NCBI GenBank assembly: GCA_965262785.1
Contig: OZ253559.1
Location: 3,720,001 to 3,784,000, forward strand
Length of the DNA stretch: 64,000 nt
From: G965218495 sp965262785
GTDB lineage: Bacteria > Bacteroidota > Rhodothermia > Rhodothermales > Bin80
Direction: 5' to 3'
In this document: positions 1-9,536 of the stretch, piece by piece
How positions within the stretch are numbered: the first letter of the stretch is position 1
Layout: each line of letters opens with the position of its first letter
Notes under the pieces: model-generated
Seen by the model: the letters and a program-made list of their open reading frames with translations, nothing else
Told to the model about the DNA's origin: nothing
Databases searched by the model: none
Position numbers and translations under genes: made by a program

Positions 1-964
1 GTCCTTCTTCATACAGCTTCTGCGCTATCCGCATCGTCTGCTTGGCGGACCATCCAAACTTTCTGGCCGCCTCCTGCTGCAGCGTAGACGTGATGAATGG
101 CGCACTTGGAGAACGACTGATATCCTTGGATTCAACCCCTGTCACGCGCCACGGTGCTGCGGGTGCCACCCTTTCCAATGCACGAGCGCGCGCTTCATCC
201 AGGACTAGCACGTTACCCTTCTTCTGGAGCGACTCCTTGAGCATTCCCGTAGACTCGTCAAAGTCTTTGCTTGTCGCCACGCGCAGGCTGCCCAATCGCG
301 TCAGTGCGGCCTCAAACCGCACGCCATCCTTGGATAACGTACCCTTGACGCTCCAAAACGACGCATGTACGAACGCCATCCTTTCCTTTTCACGCAGCAC
401 CAACAGCCGTACGGCTACGCTTTGGACCCGCCCGGCAGAGAGCTTCGGCTTGATCTTCCTCCACAAGACTGGCGACACCTCGTAACCTACCAGGCGGTCC
501 AGTACGCGCCGCGCCTCCTGAGCTTCGACCAATCGCCGGTCAATCTTGCGTGTATTCTGCAGCGCATGCTCAATGGCACCCTTGGTGATCTCGTGGAACA
601 CCATGCGATGCGCCGGCACCTTCGGCTGCAACACCTCCAGGAGGTGCCATCCTATAGCCTCGCCCTCCCTGTCCTCGTCCGTAGCAATCAAGAGCTCGTC
701 CGCGTCCCTAAGGGCGGTCTTGAGCTCGCGTACGACCTTCTGCTTCCCGCTCGCAATGACGTAGATCGGCTCAAACCCGTTGTCGATGTGAACCCCCAAT
801 CGTGCCCAAGGCTCGCTGCGGTACGCTGACGGCACCTCCGCCGCCGCGCTGGGCAGATCACGGATGTGGCCCATGCAGGCCATCACCTTGTAGTCTTTGT
901 TGGGCAGAAAACGGCTAATCGTCCTTGCCTTGGTCGGAGACTCTACGATGAGTAGTCTACGCAT
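1..964 (-). CDS. topA: DNA topoisomerase I (type IA), N-terminal part
   Basis: The visible 321 codons encode the start of type IA topoisomerase, which relaxes negative supercoils by cutting and rejoining one DNA strand. The ATG at 962-964 gives MRRLLIVESPTKA, the Toprim start. The acidic Toprim motif IATDEDREGEAIGW lies near residues 93-106 and KLSAGRVQSVAVR near residues 174-186. The last visible residues, SAKQTMRIAQKLYEEG, normally stand just before the YMRTDS active-site stretch, so the catalytic tyrosine lies beyond the window edge rather than being missing. The gene diverges from ppdK. The family is certain; the rest of the gene cannot be judged. Confidence 0.95.
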   Translation of the reverse strand, partial: MRRLLIVESPTKARTISRFLPNKDYKVMACMGHIRDLPSAAAEVPSAYRSEPWARLGVHIDNGFEPIYVIASGKQKVVRELKTALRDADELLIATDEDREGEAIGWHLLEVLQPKVPAHRMVFHEITKGAIEHALQNTRKIDRRLVEAQEARRVLDRLVGYEVSPVLWRKIKPKLSAGRVQSVAVRLLVLREKERMAFVHASFWSVKGTLSKDGVRFEAALTRLGSLRVATSKDFDESTGMLKESLQKKGNVLVLDEARARALERVAPAAPWRVTGVESKDISRSPSAPFITSTLQQEAARKFGWSAKQTMRIAQKLYEEG

Positions 965-1164
965 GTACCATTCTCTTAATTTTGCCCTGGTGAAACCGAA
1001 TCGTAAGCTATGGCCCCGTCTAACGTACCGGGACACGCTTCGTTACAACGGGTCCCTCCCTTTCGCATAAGCTAGGCCTCAGGTCTTCATAAGAATTCCA
1101 TAAGTCTACACGTTATCTTGCGCGGTTGTTGTGTTTTTGATAATCGAATCTGAATAAGACTAAT
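965..1164. promoter_or_regulatory. divergent topA/ppdK intergenic region
   Basis: These 200 bases separate two divergent genes and must hold both promoters. For ppdK a weak candidate is TTGCGC at 1118-1123 with GATAAT at 1139-1144, but the 15-base spacing is short for a sigma-70 promoter. There is no clear Shine-Dalgarno sequence before the ppdK ATG. No RNA gene or ORF is evident. Confidence 0.3.
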
Positions 1165-3801
1165 ATGCCCGCTCAGTTTGTATACCGCTTTGGCAACGGC
1201 AGGACGGAAGGAAAGAAAGAGATGAAGGCGCTACTCGGAGGCAAAGGAGCGAATTTGGCTGAAATGAGCGCTATAGGCTTGCCCGTGCCCCCCGGCTTCA
1301 CGGTGACGACCGAGACGTGTCGGTATTACAGCCAGCATGACCACCAATGGCCCGCCGGCCTTGCGAAACAAGTAGAGTCTGGCCTACGGCACATTGAGGA
1401 GGCGCTGAATCGCACGCTTGGGGACGCCAAGAGACCATTGTTGGTATCCGTGCGCAGCGGCGCGGCGCAGTCGATGCCCGGCATGATGGATACCGTGCTG
1501 AACCTTGGGCTAAACGACGAGGTCGTCGAAGGCCTTGCTGCCGAGACCGGCAACGCGCGCTTCGCCTATGACGCCTACCGGCGATTCATAGACATGTTTG
1601 GCAATGTCGTCATGGGCGTAAGCCACGACCTGTTTGAGCACGCGCTTGACAACATGAAGCGCGGAAAGGGTGTCAAAGATGATATTGACTTGGATGCGAA
1701 TGACCTTAAGGCCCTGGTGGCAGAATTCAAAGCTATTTACCAGGCCCGTACCTCGCACCCGTTCCCATCGGACCCACAAGAGCAGCTGCGGCATGCCATC
1801 AATGCAGTATTCGGCTCATGGGACAGCGCCCGGGCGATAAAGTATCGGCAGATCAACCGCATAACGGGACTGCTGGGCACCGCCGTGAACGTCCAAGCCA
1901 TGGTATACGGCAACATGGGCAAGACCAGTGGCACAGGCGTGTGCTTTACGCGCAATCCCTCAACCGGTGTGCGGGAGCTTTACGGCGAATATCTGGTCAA
2001 TGCCCAAGGCGAAGACGTCGTCGCCGGCATTCGCACTCCGAAGCCTATCGCCGAAATGGCTGCGGAATTCCCCGAGCCGCATGCGCAACTCCTGGAAATG
2101 ACGACGCAACTCGAGAAGCACTACCAGAATATGCAGGACATCGAGTTTACGATCCAGGACGAATCGCTCTACATCCTGCAGACCCGTAACGGAAAGCGCA
2201 CTGGGCGGGCTGCACTCAAGACTGCCGTCGACATGGTCAGCGAGGGCTTGACCGACAAGGTAACGGCCGTGCGGGACCTGGTCGAGCCGGGCCATCTGGA
2301 CCAGCTGCTGCATCCCGGTTTTAAAGACCAGGCAGCGTACAAAGCCTTCGTGCTGGCCGTTGGACTGCCGGCTTCCCCTGGCGCTGCCGTAGGCCAAGCC
2401 GTATTTTCGGCGGATGAGGCAGAAGCGTGGCGTGACGCTGGTAAGAAGGTCATCTTGGTTCGAATCGAAACAAGTCCCGAAGATGTCGGTGGCATGGACG
2501 CTGCCGAAGGGATACTTACAGCACGTGGTGGGATGACCAGTCACGCGGCCGTGGTTGCCCGAGGATGGGGTAAGCCATGCGTTGCTGGGTGTGGCGCGGT
2601 CGTCATTGACTACAAGACAAAAAGATTTGCCGTTGGCAACACGACGGTCACCGAGGGCGGCTGGATTTCTATCAACGGGTCCACTGGCGAAGTCATCCTG
2701 GGAAAACAGGAACTCGTAGCGGCACAGATGAGCGACGAGTTTGCCACATTCATGGAGTGGGCGGATGAAATTCGCCCAATCGGAGTGCGTACCAACGCCG
2801 ACACACCGGAAGACGCGGCCAAAGCCATGTCGTTTGGGGCAGAAGGCATTGGCCTCTGCAGGACGGAACACATGTTCTTTGAAGGCGAGCGCATCCTGGC
2901 TGTGCGCGAGATGATCCTGGCCTCTTCGGTAGAGGCGCGCCAAGCCGCCCTGGCCAAACTGCTACCATTCCAGAAAAACGACTTTGCCGGCATCTTCCGC
3001 GCAATGCCGGGCCTGCCGATCACGATCAGGCTGTTGGACCCGCCGCTGCACGAATTCCTGCCGCATGACGCGGAAGGCCAGGAAGAAATGGCAAACGTGA
3101 TGGGCGTGCCGGTGCGTACTGTACAGGCCAAAGTAGCTGAGCTGGAAGAGTTCAACCCCATGCTTGGCCATCGTGGATGCCGCCTCGGCGTTACGTATCC
3201 GGAAATCACTTCCATGCAGGCGCGAGCCATCTTGGAAGCCGCCGTTGAAGTTCAGCGTGAAGGCATAAAGGTGCTGCCCGAAATCATGGTCCCGCTCATA
3301 GGCACGGTCGAGGAATACGTGGACCAGCGCGATAATATCCGGGCCACGGCAGAAGCCGTCTTTGCCGAAGCAGGAAGCCGCGTCGAATTCCTTATCGGCA
3401 CTATGATTGAAGTGCCCCGTGCAGCGCTGACAGCGGACGACGTGGCTGCTGAAGCCGAATTTTTCTCCTTTGGCACCAACGATCTCACGCAGATGTGCTT
3501 CGGATACAGTCGCGACGATGCAGGCAAGTTCCTGCCGACCTATGTCGAGCGCAAGATTTTGCCGGATGACCCGTTTCAGGTTCTTGATCGCCGCGGTGTC
3601 GGGCAGCTGGTGCGGATAGGTACCGAGCGCGGGCGCGCCGCCAACCCGAATCTGAAGGTTGGAATCTGCGGAGAGCACGGGGGTGAACCTTCTTCTGTGG
3701 CCTTCTGCTATGAAGTCGGCATGGACTATGTATCCTGCTCGCCATTCCGCGTACCCATTGCCCGGCTGGCAGCCGCGCAGGCCCATTTGGCCGCAATGTA
3801 G
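1165..3801 (+). CDS. ppdK: pyruvate, phosphate dikinase
   Basis: This 878-residue protein is full length for the family (about 870-890). It interconverts pyruvate + ATP + phosphate and phosphoenolpyruvate + AMP + pyrophosphate in the cytoplasm, through an N-terminal nucleotide-binding domain, a central phosphohistidine domain and a C-terminal PEP/pyruvate TIM barrel. The swivelling-histidine motif GGMTSHAAVVARG places the catalytic His at about residue 460. GICGEHGGEP holds the general-acid Cys at about residue 835. The N-terminal LGGKGANLAEM is the family start, so the ATG at 1165 is well supported. The next gene starts 15 bases after the stop on the same strand, suggesting co-transcription. 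Confidence 0.97.
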   Translation: MPAQFVYRFGNGRTEGKKEMKALLGGKGANLAEMSAIGLPVPPGFTVTTETCRYYSQHDHQWPAGLAKQVESGLRHIEEALNRTLGDAKRPLLVSVRSGAAQSMPGMMDTVLNLGLNDEVVEGLAAETGNARFAYDAYRRFIDMFGNVVMGVSHDLFEHALDNMKRGKGVKDDIDLDANDLKALVAEFKAIYQARTSHPFPSDPQEQLRHAINAVFGSWDSARAIKYRQINRITGLLGTAVNVQAMVYGNMGKTSGTGVCFTRNPSTGVRELYGEYLVNAQGEDVVAGIRTPKPIAEMAAEFPEPHAQLLEMTTQLEKHYQNMQDIEFTIQDESLYILQTRNGKRTGRAALKTAVDMVSEGLTDKVTAVRDLVEPGHLDQLLHPGFKDQAAYKAFVLAVGLPASPGAAVGQAVFSADEAEAWRDAGKKVILVRIETSPEDVGGMDAAEGILTARGGMTSHAAVVARGWGKPCVAGCGAVVIDYKTKRFAVGNTTVTEGGWISINGSTGEVILGKQELVAAQMSDEFATFMEWADEIRPIGVRTNADTPEDAAKAMSFGAEGIGLCRTEHMFFEGERILAVREMILASSVEARQAALAKLLPFQKNDFAGIFRAMPGLPITIRLLDPPLHEFLPHDAEGQEEMANVMGVPVRTVQAKVAELEEFNPMLGHRGCRLGVTYPEITSMQARAILEAAVEVQREGIKVLPEIMVPLIGTVEEYVDQRDNIRATAEAVFAEAGSRVEFLIGTMIEVPRAALTADDVAAEAEFFSFGTNDLTQMCFGYSRDDAGKFLPTYVERKILPDDPFQVLDRRGVGQLVRIGTERGRAANPNLKVGICGEHGGEPSSVAFCYEVGMDYVSCSPFRVPIARLAAAQAHLAAM

Positions 3802-3816
3802 GCAGGCCCAAGCCCC

Positions 3817-5505
3817 ATGAGCTGGCTTTTCGGTTACGTCGGTGCCGTTACCCCGGCGCTGCGGACCAAGCTCCAGCGCCTCCATGAGCCTCCGCTGTTC
3901 GGCTCAGCGGGTTCAGACTACTACATTCAGGCCGGCGGGATTTCCGACACATGCCGCGGCGGCCTGACGCACGACGGCACCGGACACTGGATGGTCACGG
4001 GCCTTGGCCTTGACCCGTCACAGCACCGCGTGCTGGATGACGTGACGTGGCAGAATCTGCTGTCCGCTTCGCATCTATCGCTGGACAGCGTGGACGGGCA
4101 CTTTGTGGCGGCCACGGTACAAGGCGGAGCAGTAAACCTCTATTGCGACCAACTGGGGACGCGTACGCTGCACTACGCCTCCTATGCGGAGGGCTGCGCA
4201 TTCTCAACCAGGCTGGACTGGCTGACAAGGCTGTGCGGTGGGCTGGATGTAGACTATGAAGCCTTCGGCTCTCACTGGCTTGCCTTCAATCAGCTTTCAA
4301 CCAGGAGCCAGGTGTTGGGCTTGGCACGCCTTGGACCCGGCGGCCACCTGGCACTGCGCAGTAGCACCCGAACAGCGTACGAGCGCGTCTGGACCTGCGA
4401 CATAGGCGAATCAGACCGTGCAGGAACCGCCTTTGCGCAAGCACTGGCAGGCTACTGTACGCTGGCGGGGTTGGGGCAAGTGAGCCTGGGTCTTTCTGGC
4501 GGGCTGGACTCCCGGCTTCTGCTGGCGCTGGGCGCACGGCGGACGCACGTCTTTGGGCCGCCCGACCACCCTGATATGCGCATGGCGCAGAGAATCGGTA
4601 AGCGCATGCGCATTCCCCAGCTTCATATTCATGAAGCGCATTGGGACGCTGACAGTGCGCTGGCGCTGCTCCGTGCGCGTTCCCGGACCACACAGGTCGT
4701 ATCCGCGGCCTCGTCCGTGTTGGATATGAACCACTATGCCCGCCTGCACGAACAAGGCCTTAGCGTCATCGATGGCGGCTTTGGGGAAGTTGCACGCCGG
4801 CAGTTTATGAACCGGCTGCTGCGTTTGGGGCGTGGATGGGACGATCCGGCGCAGGTCGTGCCGCACATCAGCGTTGAACGGGCTCCTGTTTTCTCCAAGG
4901 ATGCTGCGGCGAGTATGATGCGCGGGGCAAAGAAAGAGATTGCGCGGCAGCGCGATATGCTGCCCTCGGGCCTGGACGCAGAAAACGCCGTGGACCTCAT
5001 CGGCGTCAGGACCAGACTGCCCAACTTTTTTGGGCTGGAGCAAAACCGCCTAGATGGAATGGGCGCATGCTATATGCCTTTTGCGCAGCCCTCAGTCCTG
5101 CGCACGCTATTCCAGGTTCCGCTGGCGTTACGCCGTAACGGAAAGCTGTTCAAGCAGCTAATTCGATCGCGTTGCCCAAGCCTTGCGCAGTACCCCTTGG
5201 TCAAGGGAACAACCACCTTCCCATTTTGGCTTCCTACGATGGGGACAGTACTTGCAAGCCGGATCAAGAAAAAGGCCGGCGTGGCCTATCTGGACCCGAG
5301 GCCACGCCAGTTCCTGCAGGCCGTGAAGCCATTTGTCCTTGACTTAGTGCATTCCGATGCCGTGCGCACCAATGCGGCGTACGACGTAGATCAGTTGCAC
5401 CAGATCGTGCTCGGCTACTATGAGGGACAAGAGGCACTGGCTGGCCCTGTAGACTGGTGGCTGGCGTTTGAGATGTGGCGTCGCGTCGTGCAGGGTAAAG
5501 GTTAG
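3817..5505 (+). CDS. asparagine-synthase-like protein without the glutaminase Cys
   Basis: This 562-residue protein has the two-domain plan of class II glutamine amidotransferase/asparagine synthases. The N-terminal third is Ntn-hydrolase-like. The C-terminal part is a PP-loop ATP-pyrophosphatase with SGGLDSR at residues 227-233, which adenylates a carboxylate. The chain begins MSWLFGYVGA where true amidotransferases begin with Met-Cys, so the nucleophile that releases ammonia from glutamine is replaced by Ser. Such proteins include lasso-peptide cyclases and beta-lactam synthetases, which use another amine donor. No precursor peptide or leader protease is seen nearby; it follows ppdK by 15 bases. 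The substrate is unknown. Confidence 0.75.
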   Translation: MSWLFGYVGAVTPALRTKLQRLHEPPLFGSAGSDYYIQAGGISDTCRGGLTHDGTGHWMVTGLGLDPSQHRVLDDVTWQNLLSASHLSLDSVDGHFVAATVQGGAVNLYCDQLGTRTLHYASYAEGCAFSTRLDWLTRLCGGLDVDYEAFGSHWLAFNQLSTRSQVLGLARLGPGGHLALRSSTRTAYERVWTCDIGESDRAGTAFAQALAGYCTLAGLGQVSLGLSGGLDSRLLLALGARRTHVFGPPDHPDMRMAQRIGKRMRIPQLHIHEAHWDADSALALLRARSRTTQVVSAASSVLDMNHYARLHEQGLSVIDGGFGEVARRQFMNRLLRLGRGWDDPAQVVPHISVERAPVFSKDAAASMMRGAKKEIARQRDMLPSGLDAENAVDLIGVRTRLPNFFGLEQNRLDGMGACYMPFAQPSVLRTLFQVPLALRRNGKLFKQLIRSRCPSLAQYPLVKGTTTFPFWLPTMGTVLASRIKKKAGVAYLDPRPRQFLQAVKPFVLDLVHSDAVRTNAAYDVDQLHQIVLGYYEGQEALAGPVDWWLAFEMWRRVVQGKG

Positions 5506-5519
5506 CGGCACACTCGCTA

Positions 5520-5539
5520 ACGGCTGCGAAGACAGCCGT
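5520..5539. terminator. hairpin after the asparagine-synthase-like gene
   Basis: ACGGCTG and CAGCCGT form a perfect 7-bp stem with a 6-base loop, 14 bases after the stop codon. There is no U-run after it, so it may be a weak terminator or an RNA-stability hairpin. Confidence 0.35.
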
Positions 5540-5689
5540 GGTAAGCGTAGCGCGTAAAGTCAGGCCCAACAGATACTTCCGGAATGTTGCTCCTTTTCAC
5601 GGCACTAACTCTACTTCGCCATTTTATGACTCAAACAGTATAGGTGGACACATTCTCCACATATAAGAAAAGGGTGTACTCCCGCCTGG

Positions 5690-7618
5690 CTGGCACTACT
5701 TTTCTAACGCCGTGCGCCTGCCTTAGTCCTGGCGCACGTAGCGTTGCCGATGCAGGCTGGGCGTGACGCCGCAGATGCGCGCTATCTGAGCCAGCTCTGC
5801 CCTTGGGCGCTCGTCCTGCACGTTGACAATCACTTGACCTTGGGTGTCCTTTATGGTCGTCATCACCCGTTGCCAGGCGCTCAGCTTCTGGCGAAGCGTC
5901 TTCCAGCTGGTGTGGATGTCTTGCGCCTTCAATCGGGTCCGGATCAGGTGCACGGCGTGATAGGCATACACGGCAATGCTGATGTGCGCTGCGATGCGTG
6001 CGTCCTTGCTGTGGTAAAGCGGCCGCATCCCCAGTTCCGACTTCAACGAGCGGAAGGTGGCCTCCACCTCGGACAGCCGCCAGTACGTGGCTACAATGTG
6101 CTTAAGGTCCCATCCCGTCTGACTGGTGCGTAGCACGTAGCCCCCCAGGGCCTCATCGGCCTCTTCCCACTGCGTCTTGCGTGCAAACGTCACGGCCTTG
6201 GCGTTGGGGCCACTCCCTTCTACAACCGTCACTTCGTACTGATGAGATACGCGGGCATATCGCTCTTTTATGCGTCCGACCTGCTCTACGACCTTCTTGA
6301 GCCGCTTGGTATGGTAGGGCTTCTGCAGCCCTTCGTGCAGCGAGGTGAGGGCTGCTTCCAGTAGCGTGCGCCGGCGCTGGAGGATCTGCTCTTCCTTGTG
6401 CTTTCTGGCTTCGCTGACGGCATAGAGCAGCATCTCCTGCTTCTTTTGCTGCAACTGCCACACGCGTACGGCGTGTCCAGCCTGCGTGGTCAGCGTACTG
6501 TCGGGCTCCCGCTCTGGCGGCAGGGGCCGCTTACCCCGGTGTACGCAGATCCAGTCGTAGCCCTGTTCTGCCAGCCAGGACACGTTTGCTTCCGTAGCGA
6601 TCCCTGCATCCATGACCACCGTCGGCTTCTGGCCGTCCACGCTGGCGTTCAGACGCTCGATAGCGTCCTGCAGCGTGCCGGGCTCCGAGACGTTGCCGGG
6701 CAAGATCTCGCAGGTGCGCGGGAAGCCCGCGCCATCGAGCACCAGCCCGAGCGTCACCAGCGGACAATCGGAACGCTTTTGCTTCGAACGTCCATAGGCC
6801 AGGTACTCGCCGTGCTGTCGGCCATGGTAATGGGTGTTGGTCAGGTCATAAAAAACAACGGTCTCCGGCAGGCTCAAGAGCGTCCGCTCCTTTTGGAAGA
6901 GCGCTTGCTGAATCGCTTGGTTGTGCTCCCAGAGCAGGTCCCCAATGCGATACAGCTTCGCTAACGACACTTTCCTGCCGGGGCGCAGCCCCAGCAGGTC
7001 CAGCGTCGTCGACCTGCTTTGCAACCACTGAAGCGTAGCCCGTTCGCTGTTGGGATGCAGCATGCGTGCGACCACCAGCGCTACGGCCAGGCGCGCGTCG
7101 CGCTCCTTGGCACCGGCCTGGATCAGCGTGTCTTTCAGTCCCAGATCCTCAAGCGCCTGAAGGCAGACGCGCTCTGCGCCCACGCTGCGAGCATGCTCCG
7201 GGTGCTCAAGGGAGTCCATGTCCACCGTCATGACGCTGTCAGGCTCACCCTCCGGCTTCGCGTGTGCACCTATGCCGCGTGCGCGTAGCTGCGCGACAAT
7301 GGCTTCGGCGGTGTGCTGCAGGTCGGGATCGAACACGAGCGTCGGCTGCCCCTGCAACAAATTCTCTATGTGAAGCACCAAGGTGCCCCACTGGTCACGG
7401 GGCGTGTCAAAGTGGACGCCCAGGTTCAGCAGGGTCGACTGGCGCACCTTCCCGCCGATGCGGTCGCTGCGTACCAGGCGGTAGCTGTGTCGCGCTTCAC
7501 CTTTCTTTGCGTGGGTCTTGGTCGCCCGTATGTACATGGTGTCTGCAGTTCAATGCCGACTCCAAGATAGTGCATGGGCGCACCTGTAGCAAGTCCCCAC
7601 CAATAATCCTGGCACTAC
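5690..7618 (-). mobile_element. IS1634-type insertion sequence, bounds from a 10-bp direct repeat
   Basis: The transposase gene is bracketed by an exact 10-bp direct repeat, CTGGCACTAC, at 5690-5699 and 7609-7618. It lies 23 bases beyond the stop and 71 bases beyond the start codon. Chance repetition of ten bases in such small windows is unlikely, so I read it as a target duplication and place the element at about 5700-7608. I could not find convincing terminal inverted repeats just inside these points. The other IS1634-type element near 47 kb has a comparable 12-bp repeat that also ends in CACTAC. Confidence 0.5.
5723..7537 (-). CDS. IS1634-type DDE transposase, 604 aa
   Basis: The gene encodes a full-length IS4-superfamily transposase that cuts and joins its element's ends. 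The three acidic residues sit in recognisable settings: VVFYDLTNTHYHG (first Asp), VVMDAGIATEANVSWL (second Asp) and YWRLSEVEATFRSLKSELG, the Y-R-E-K signature carrying the Glu. The protein starts MYIRATKTHAKKGEARHSYRLV, as in IS1634 relatives. There is no frameshift or stop, so it could be active. It separates the ppdK/asparagine-synthase pair from the intron array. Confidence 0.9.
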   Translation of the reverse strand: MYIRATKTHAKKGEARHSYRLVRSDRIGGKVRQSTLLNLGVHFDTPRDQWGTLVLHIENLLQGQPTLVFDPDLQHTAEAIVAQLRARGIGAHAKPEGEPDSVMTVDMDSLEHPEHARSVGAERVCLQALEDLGLKDTLIQAGAKERDARLAVALVVARMLHPNSERATLQWLQSRSTTLDLLGLRPGRKVSLAKLYRIGDLLWEHNQAIQQALFQKERTLLSLPETVVFYDLTNTHYHGRQHGEYLAYGRSKQKRSDCPLVTLGLVLDGAGFPRTCEILPGNVSEPGTLQDAIERLNASVDGQKPTVVMDAGIATEANVSWLAEQGYDWICVHRGKRPLPPEREPDSTLTTQAGHAVRVWQLQQKKQEMLLYAVSEARKHKEEQILQRRRTLLEAALTSLHEGLQKPYHTKRLKKVVEQVGRIKERYARVSHQYEVTVVEGSGPNAKAVTFARKTQWEEADEALGGYVLRTSQTGWDLKHIVATYWRLSEVEATFRSLKSELGMRPLYHSKDARIAAHISIAVYAYHAVHLIRTRLKAQDIHTSWKTLRQKLSAWQRVMTTIKDTQGQVIVNVQDERPRAELAQIARICGVTPSLHRQRYVRQD

Positions 7619-7766
7619 AATGGCCTTTTTCAGCCGAATACGCTAAACTTCACGCATTCTTCACCATATAGCCGAGAAATACGGCTGAAAAGGGGCTGAA
7701 AAGGGCGAAAAGTGGGCTGGGAGTACCTGGTTTAGCCCCCCTTCGGCCACGGTTGGTTCCCAAAAT

Positions 7767-8651
7767 GTAGGGTCGGCGGGAGGCGCACCTGCCTTAGGAT
7801 CCGGTGGCCATTCCGTCGCTTTCGCTCCGGGCCTCAGTCCGGCTTCCATCACCGTGTTTCCTCCCGCCGCCCACCGAACCGGGCGTACGGTTTTCCCGTA
7901 CCCGGCTCTCCAGGCGGATCATGCCACTCGCACTCGGACCGCTTCTCCTGCCGCATAGGACTTCCACTACGCAAGGAGCGACACGCTCCTTACAGCCACC
8001 CTATACCGCGGATAACGCGTTGACAGGCCTGTTTACGCCCTGACAACCCCGTACGCCAGCATCGCATAGAATGCGACTGGCCTACGGGTCCTTCACTTAC
8101 GCATGTGGTGTCGCTGGATTCACCGACCCTGATCGGATGGTAGGCTATGCCATTATTTCCGGGGCCTTTCACCCTTTGAACACCGCTCCGCACCTGCGGC
8201 CCCTTCCCTCGACGGGCATTACCCCGCGTCTTCAGTAATACGGGCCACTCCGCCACCCTATCAGCCTGGCCTGGCTCAAAGAGCTTCCAGTTGGTGCGTG
8301 CCACACCACCAATAGGGCTTCCCGTGTTGCAACTCTCCTGATCTTCCATGCGTGCCAGCGCCAATACCCCGGCGAGTCGGTCTCGGTGCCTTTGTCGCTC
8401 GCTTCCCGAGCCGCAGCGGTCTTCCCCATATCACCGGAAGGTCGACACTCGCATCACCCGTTTCGGGGCCTGCTCAGCGTTCACTCACGTTCCGGCCCGC
8501 ATGGTCGCTAAGCTACTCACGTAGCCCGTTAACCACAGTGCTTCATACTATGTTGTTACCTCCATAATACGCTGTAGCCGCTACCAACTGGAGCGACAGA
8601 TGTTGGGCGGGATTCGCACCCGCCACAGGAAAGCGCCTTTTCACGGCGCAC
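7767..8651 (-). mobile_element. ORF-less group II intron, copy 1 (3'-most)
   Basis: This is a self-splicing ribozyme/retroelement unit read on the minus strand, from GTGCGCC at 8651 downward to CCCTAC at 7767. Domain V is the 33-nt hairpin at 7876-7908. It has a GAGC start carrying the catalytic AGC triad, an 8-bp lower stem GAGCCGGG/CCCGGTTC, a two-base CG bulge on the 3' side and an upper stem TACGG/CCGTA capped by GAAAA. Domain VI follows to the 3' end. The unit is far too short for a reverse transcriptase, so it would need a maturase from elsewhere. Short ORFs in it are translations of ribozyme sequence. Confidence 0.85.
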
Positions 8652-9536
8652 GTAGGGTCGGCGGGAGGCGCACCTGCCTTAGGATCCGGTGGCCATTCCG
8701 TCGCTTTCGCTCCGGGCCTCAGTCCGGCTTCCATCACCGTGTTTCCTCCCGCCGCCCACCGAACCGGGCGTACGGTTTTCCCGTACCCGGCTCTCCAGGC
8801 GGATCATGCCACTCGCACTCGGACCGCTTCTCCTGCCGCATAGGACTTCCACTACGCAAGGAGCGACACGCTCCTTACAGCCACCCTATACCGCGGATAA
8901 CGCGTTGACAGGCCTGTTTACGCCCTGACAACCCCGTACGCCAGCATCGCATAGAATGCGACTGGCCTACGGGTCCTTCACTTACGCATGTGGTGTCGCT
9001 GGATTCACCGACCCTGATCGGATGGTAGGCTATGCCATTATTTCCGGGGCCTTTCACCCTTTGAACACCGCTCCGCACCTGCGGCCCCTTCCCTCGACGG
9101 GCATTACCCCGCGTCTTCAGTAATACGGGCCACTCCGCCACCCTATCAGCCTGGCCTGGCTCAAAGAGCTTCCAGTTGGTGCGTGCCACACCACCAATAG
9201 GGCTTCCCGTGTTGCAACTCTCCTGATCTTCCATGCGTGCCAGCGCCAATACCCCGGCGAGTCGGTCTCGGTGCCTTTGTCGCTCGCTTCCCGAGCCGCA
9301 GCGGTCTTCCCCATATCACCGGAAGGTCGACACTCGCATCACCCGTTTCGGGGCCTGCTCAGCGTTCACTCACGTTCCGGCCCGCATGGTCGCTAAGCTA
9401 CTCACGTAGCCCGTTAACCACAGTGCTTCATACTATGTTGTTACCTCCATAATACGCTGTAGCCGCTACCAACTGGAGCGACAGATGTTGGGCGGGATTC
9501 GCACCCGCCACAGGAAAGCGCCTTTTCACGGCGCAC
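8652..9536 (-). mobile_element. ORF-less group II intron, copy 2 (middle)
   Basis: This copy appears identical to its neighbours, with domain V at 8761-8793. Its 5' end at 9536 is preceded on the minus strand directly by the CCCTAC end of copy 3, and its 3' end at 8652 is followed directly by the GTGCGCC start of copy 1. Its flanking exon sequences are therefore other introns. Confidence 0.85.

Noticed and set aside
1960..2943. Long open frames antisense to ppdK (up to 327 codons) and to other real genes
   Set aside because: They are shadows of strongly coding sequence on the other strand, with no recognisable motif.
7990..8364. 124-codon minus-strand frame repeated at 8875 and 9760, and the 65-, 71-, 79- and 102-codon frames in the same units
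   Set aside because: They repeat only because the 885-bp intron repeats. They overlap each other on both strands and lie in ribozyme domains; translated intron 5' regions often give such frames.
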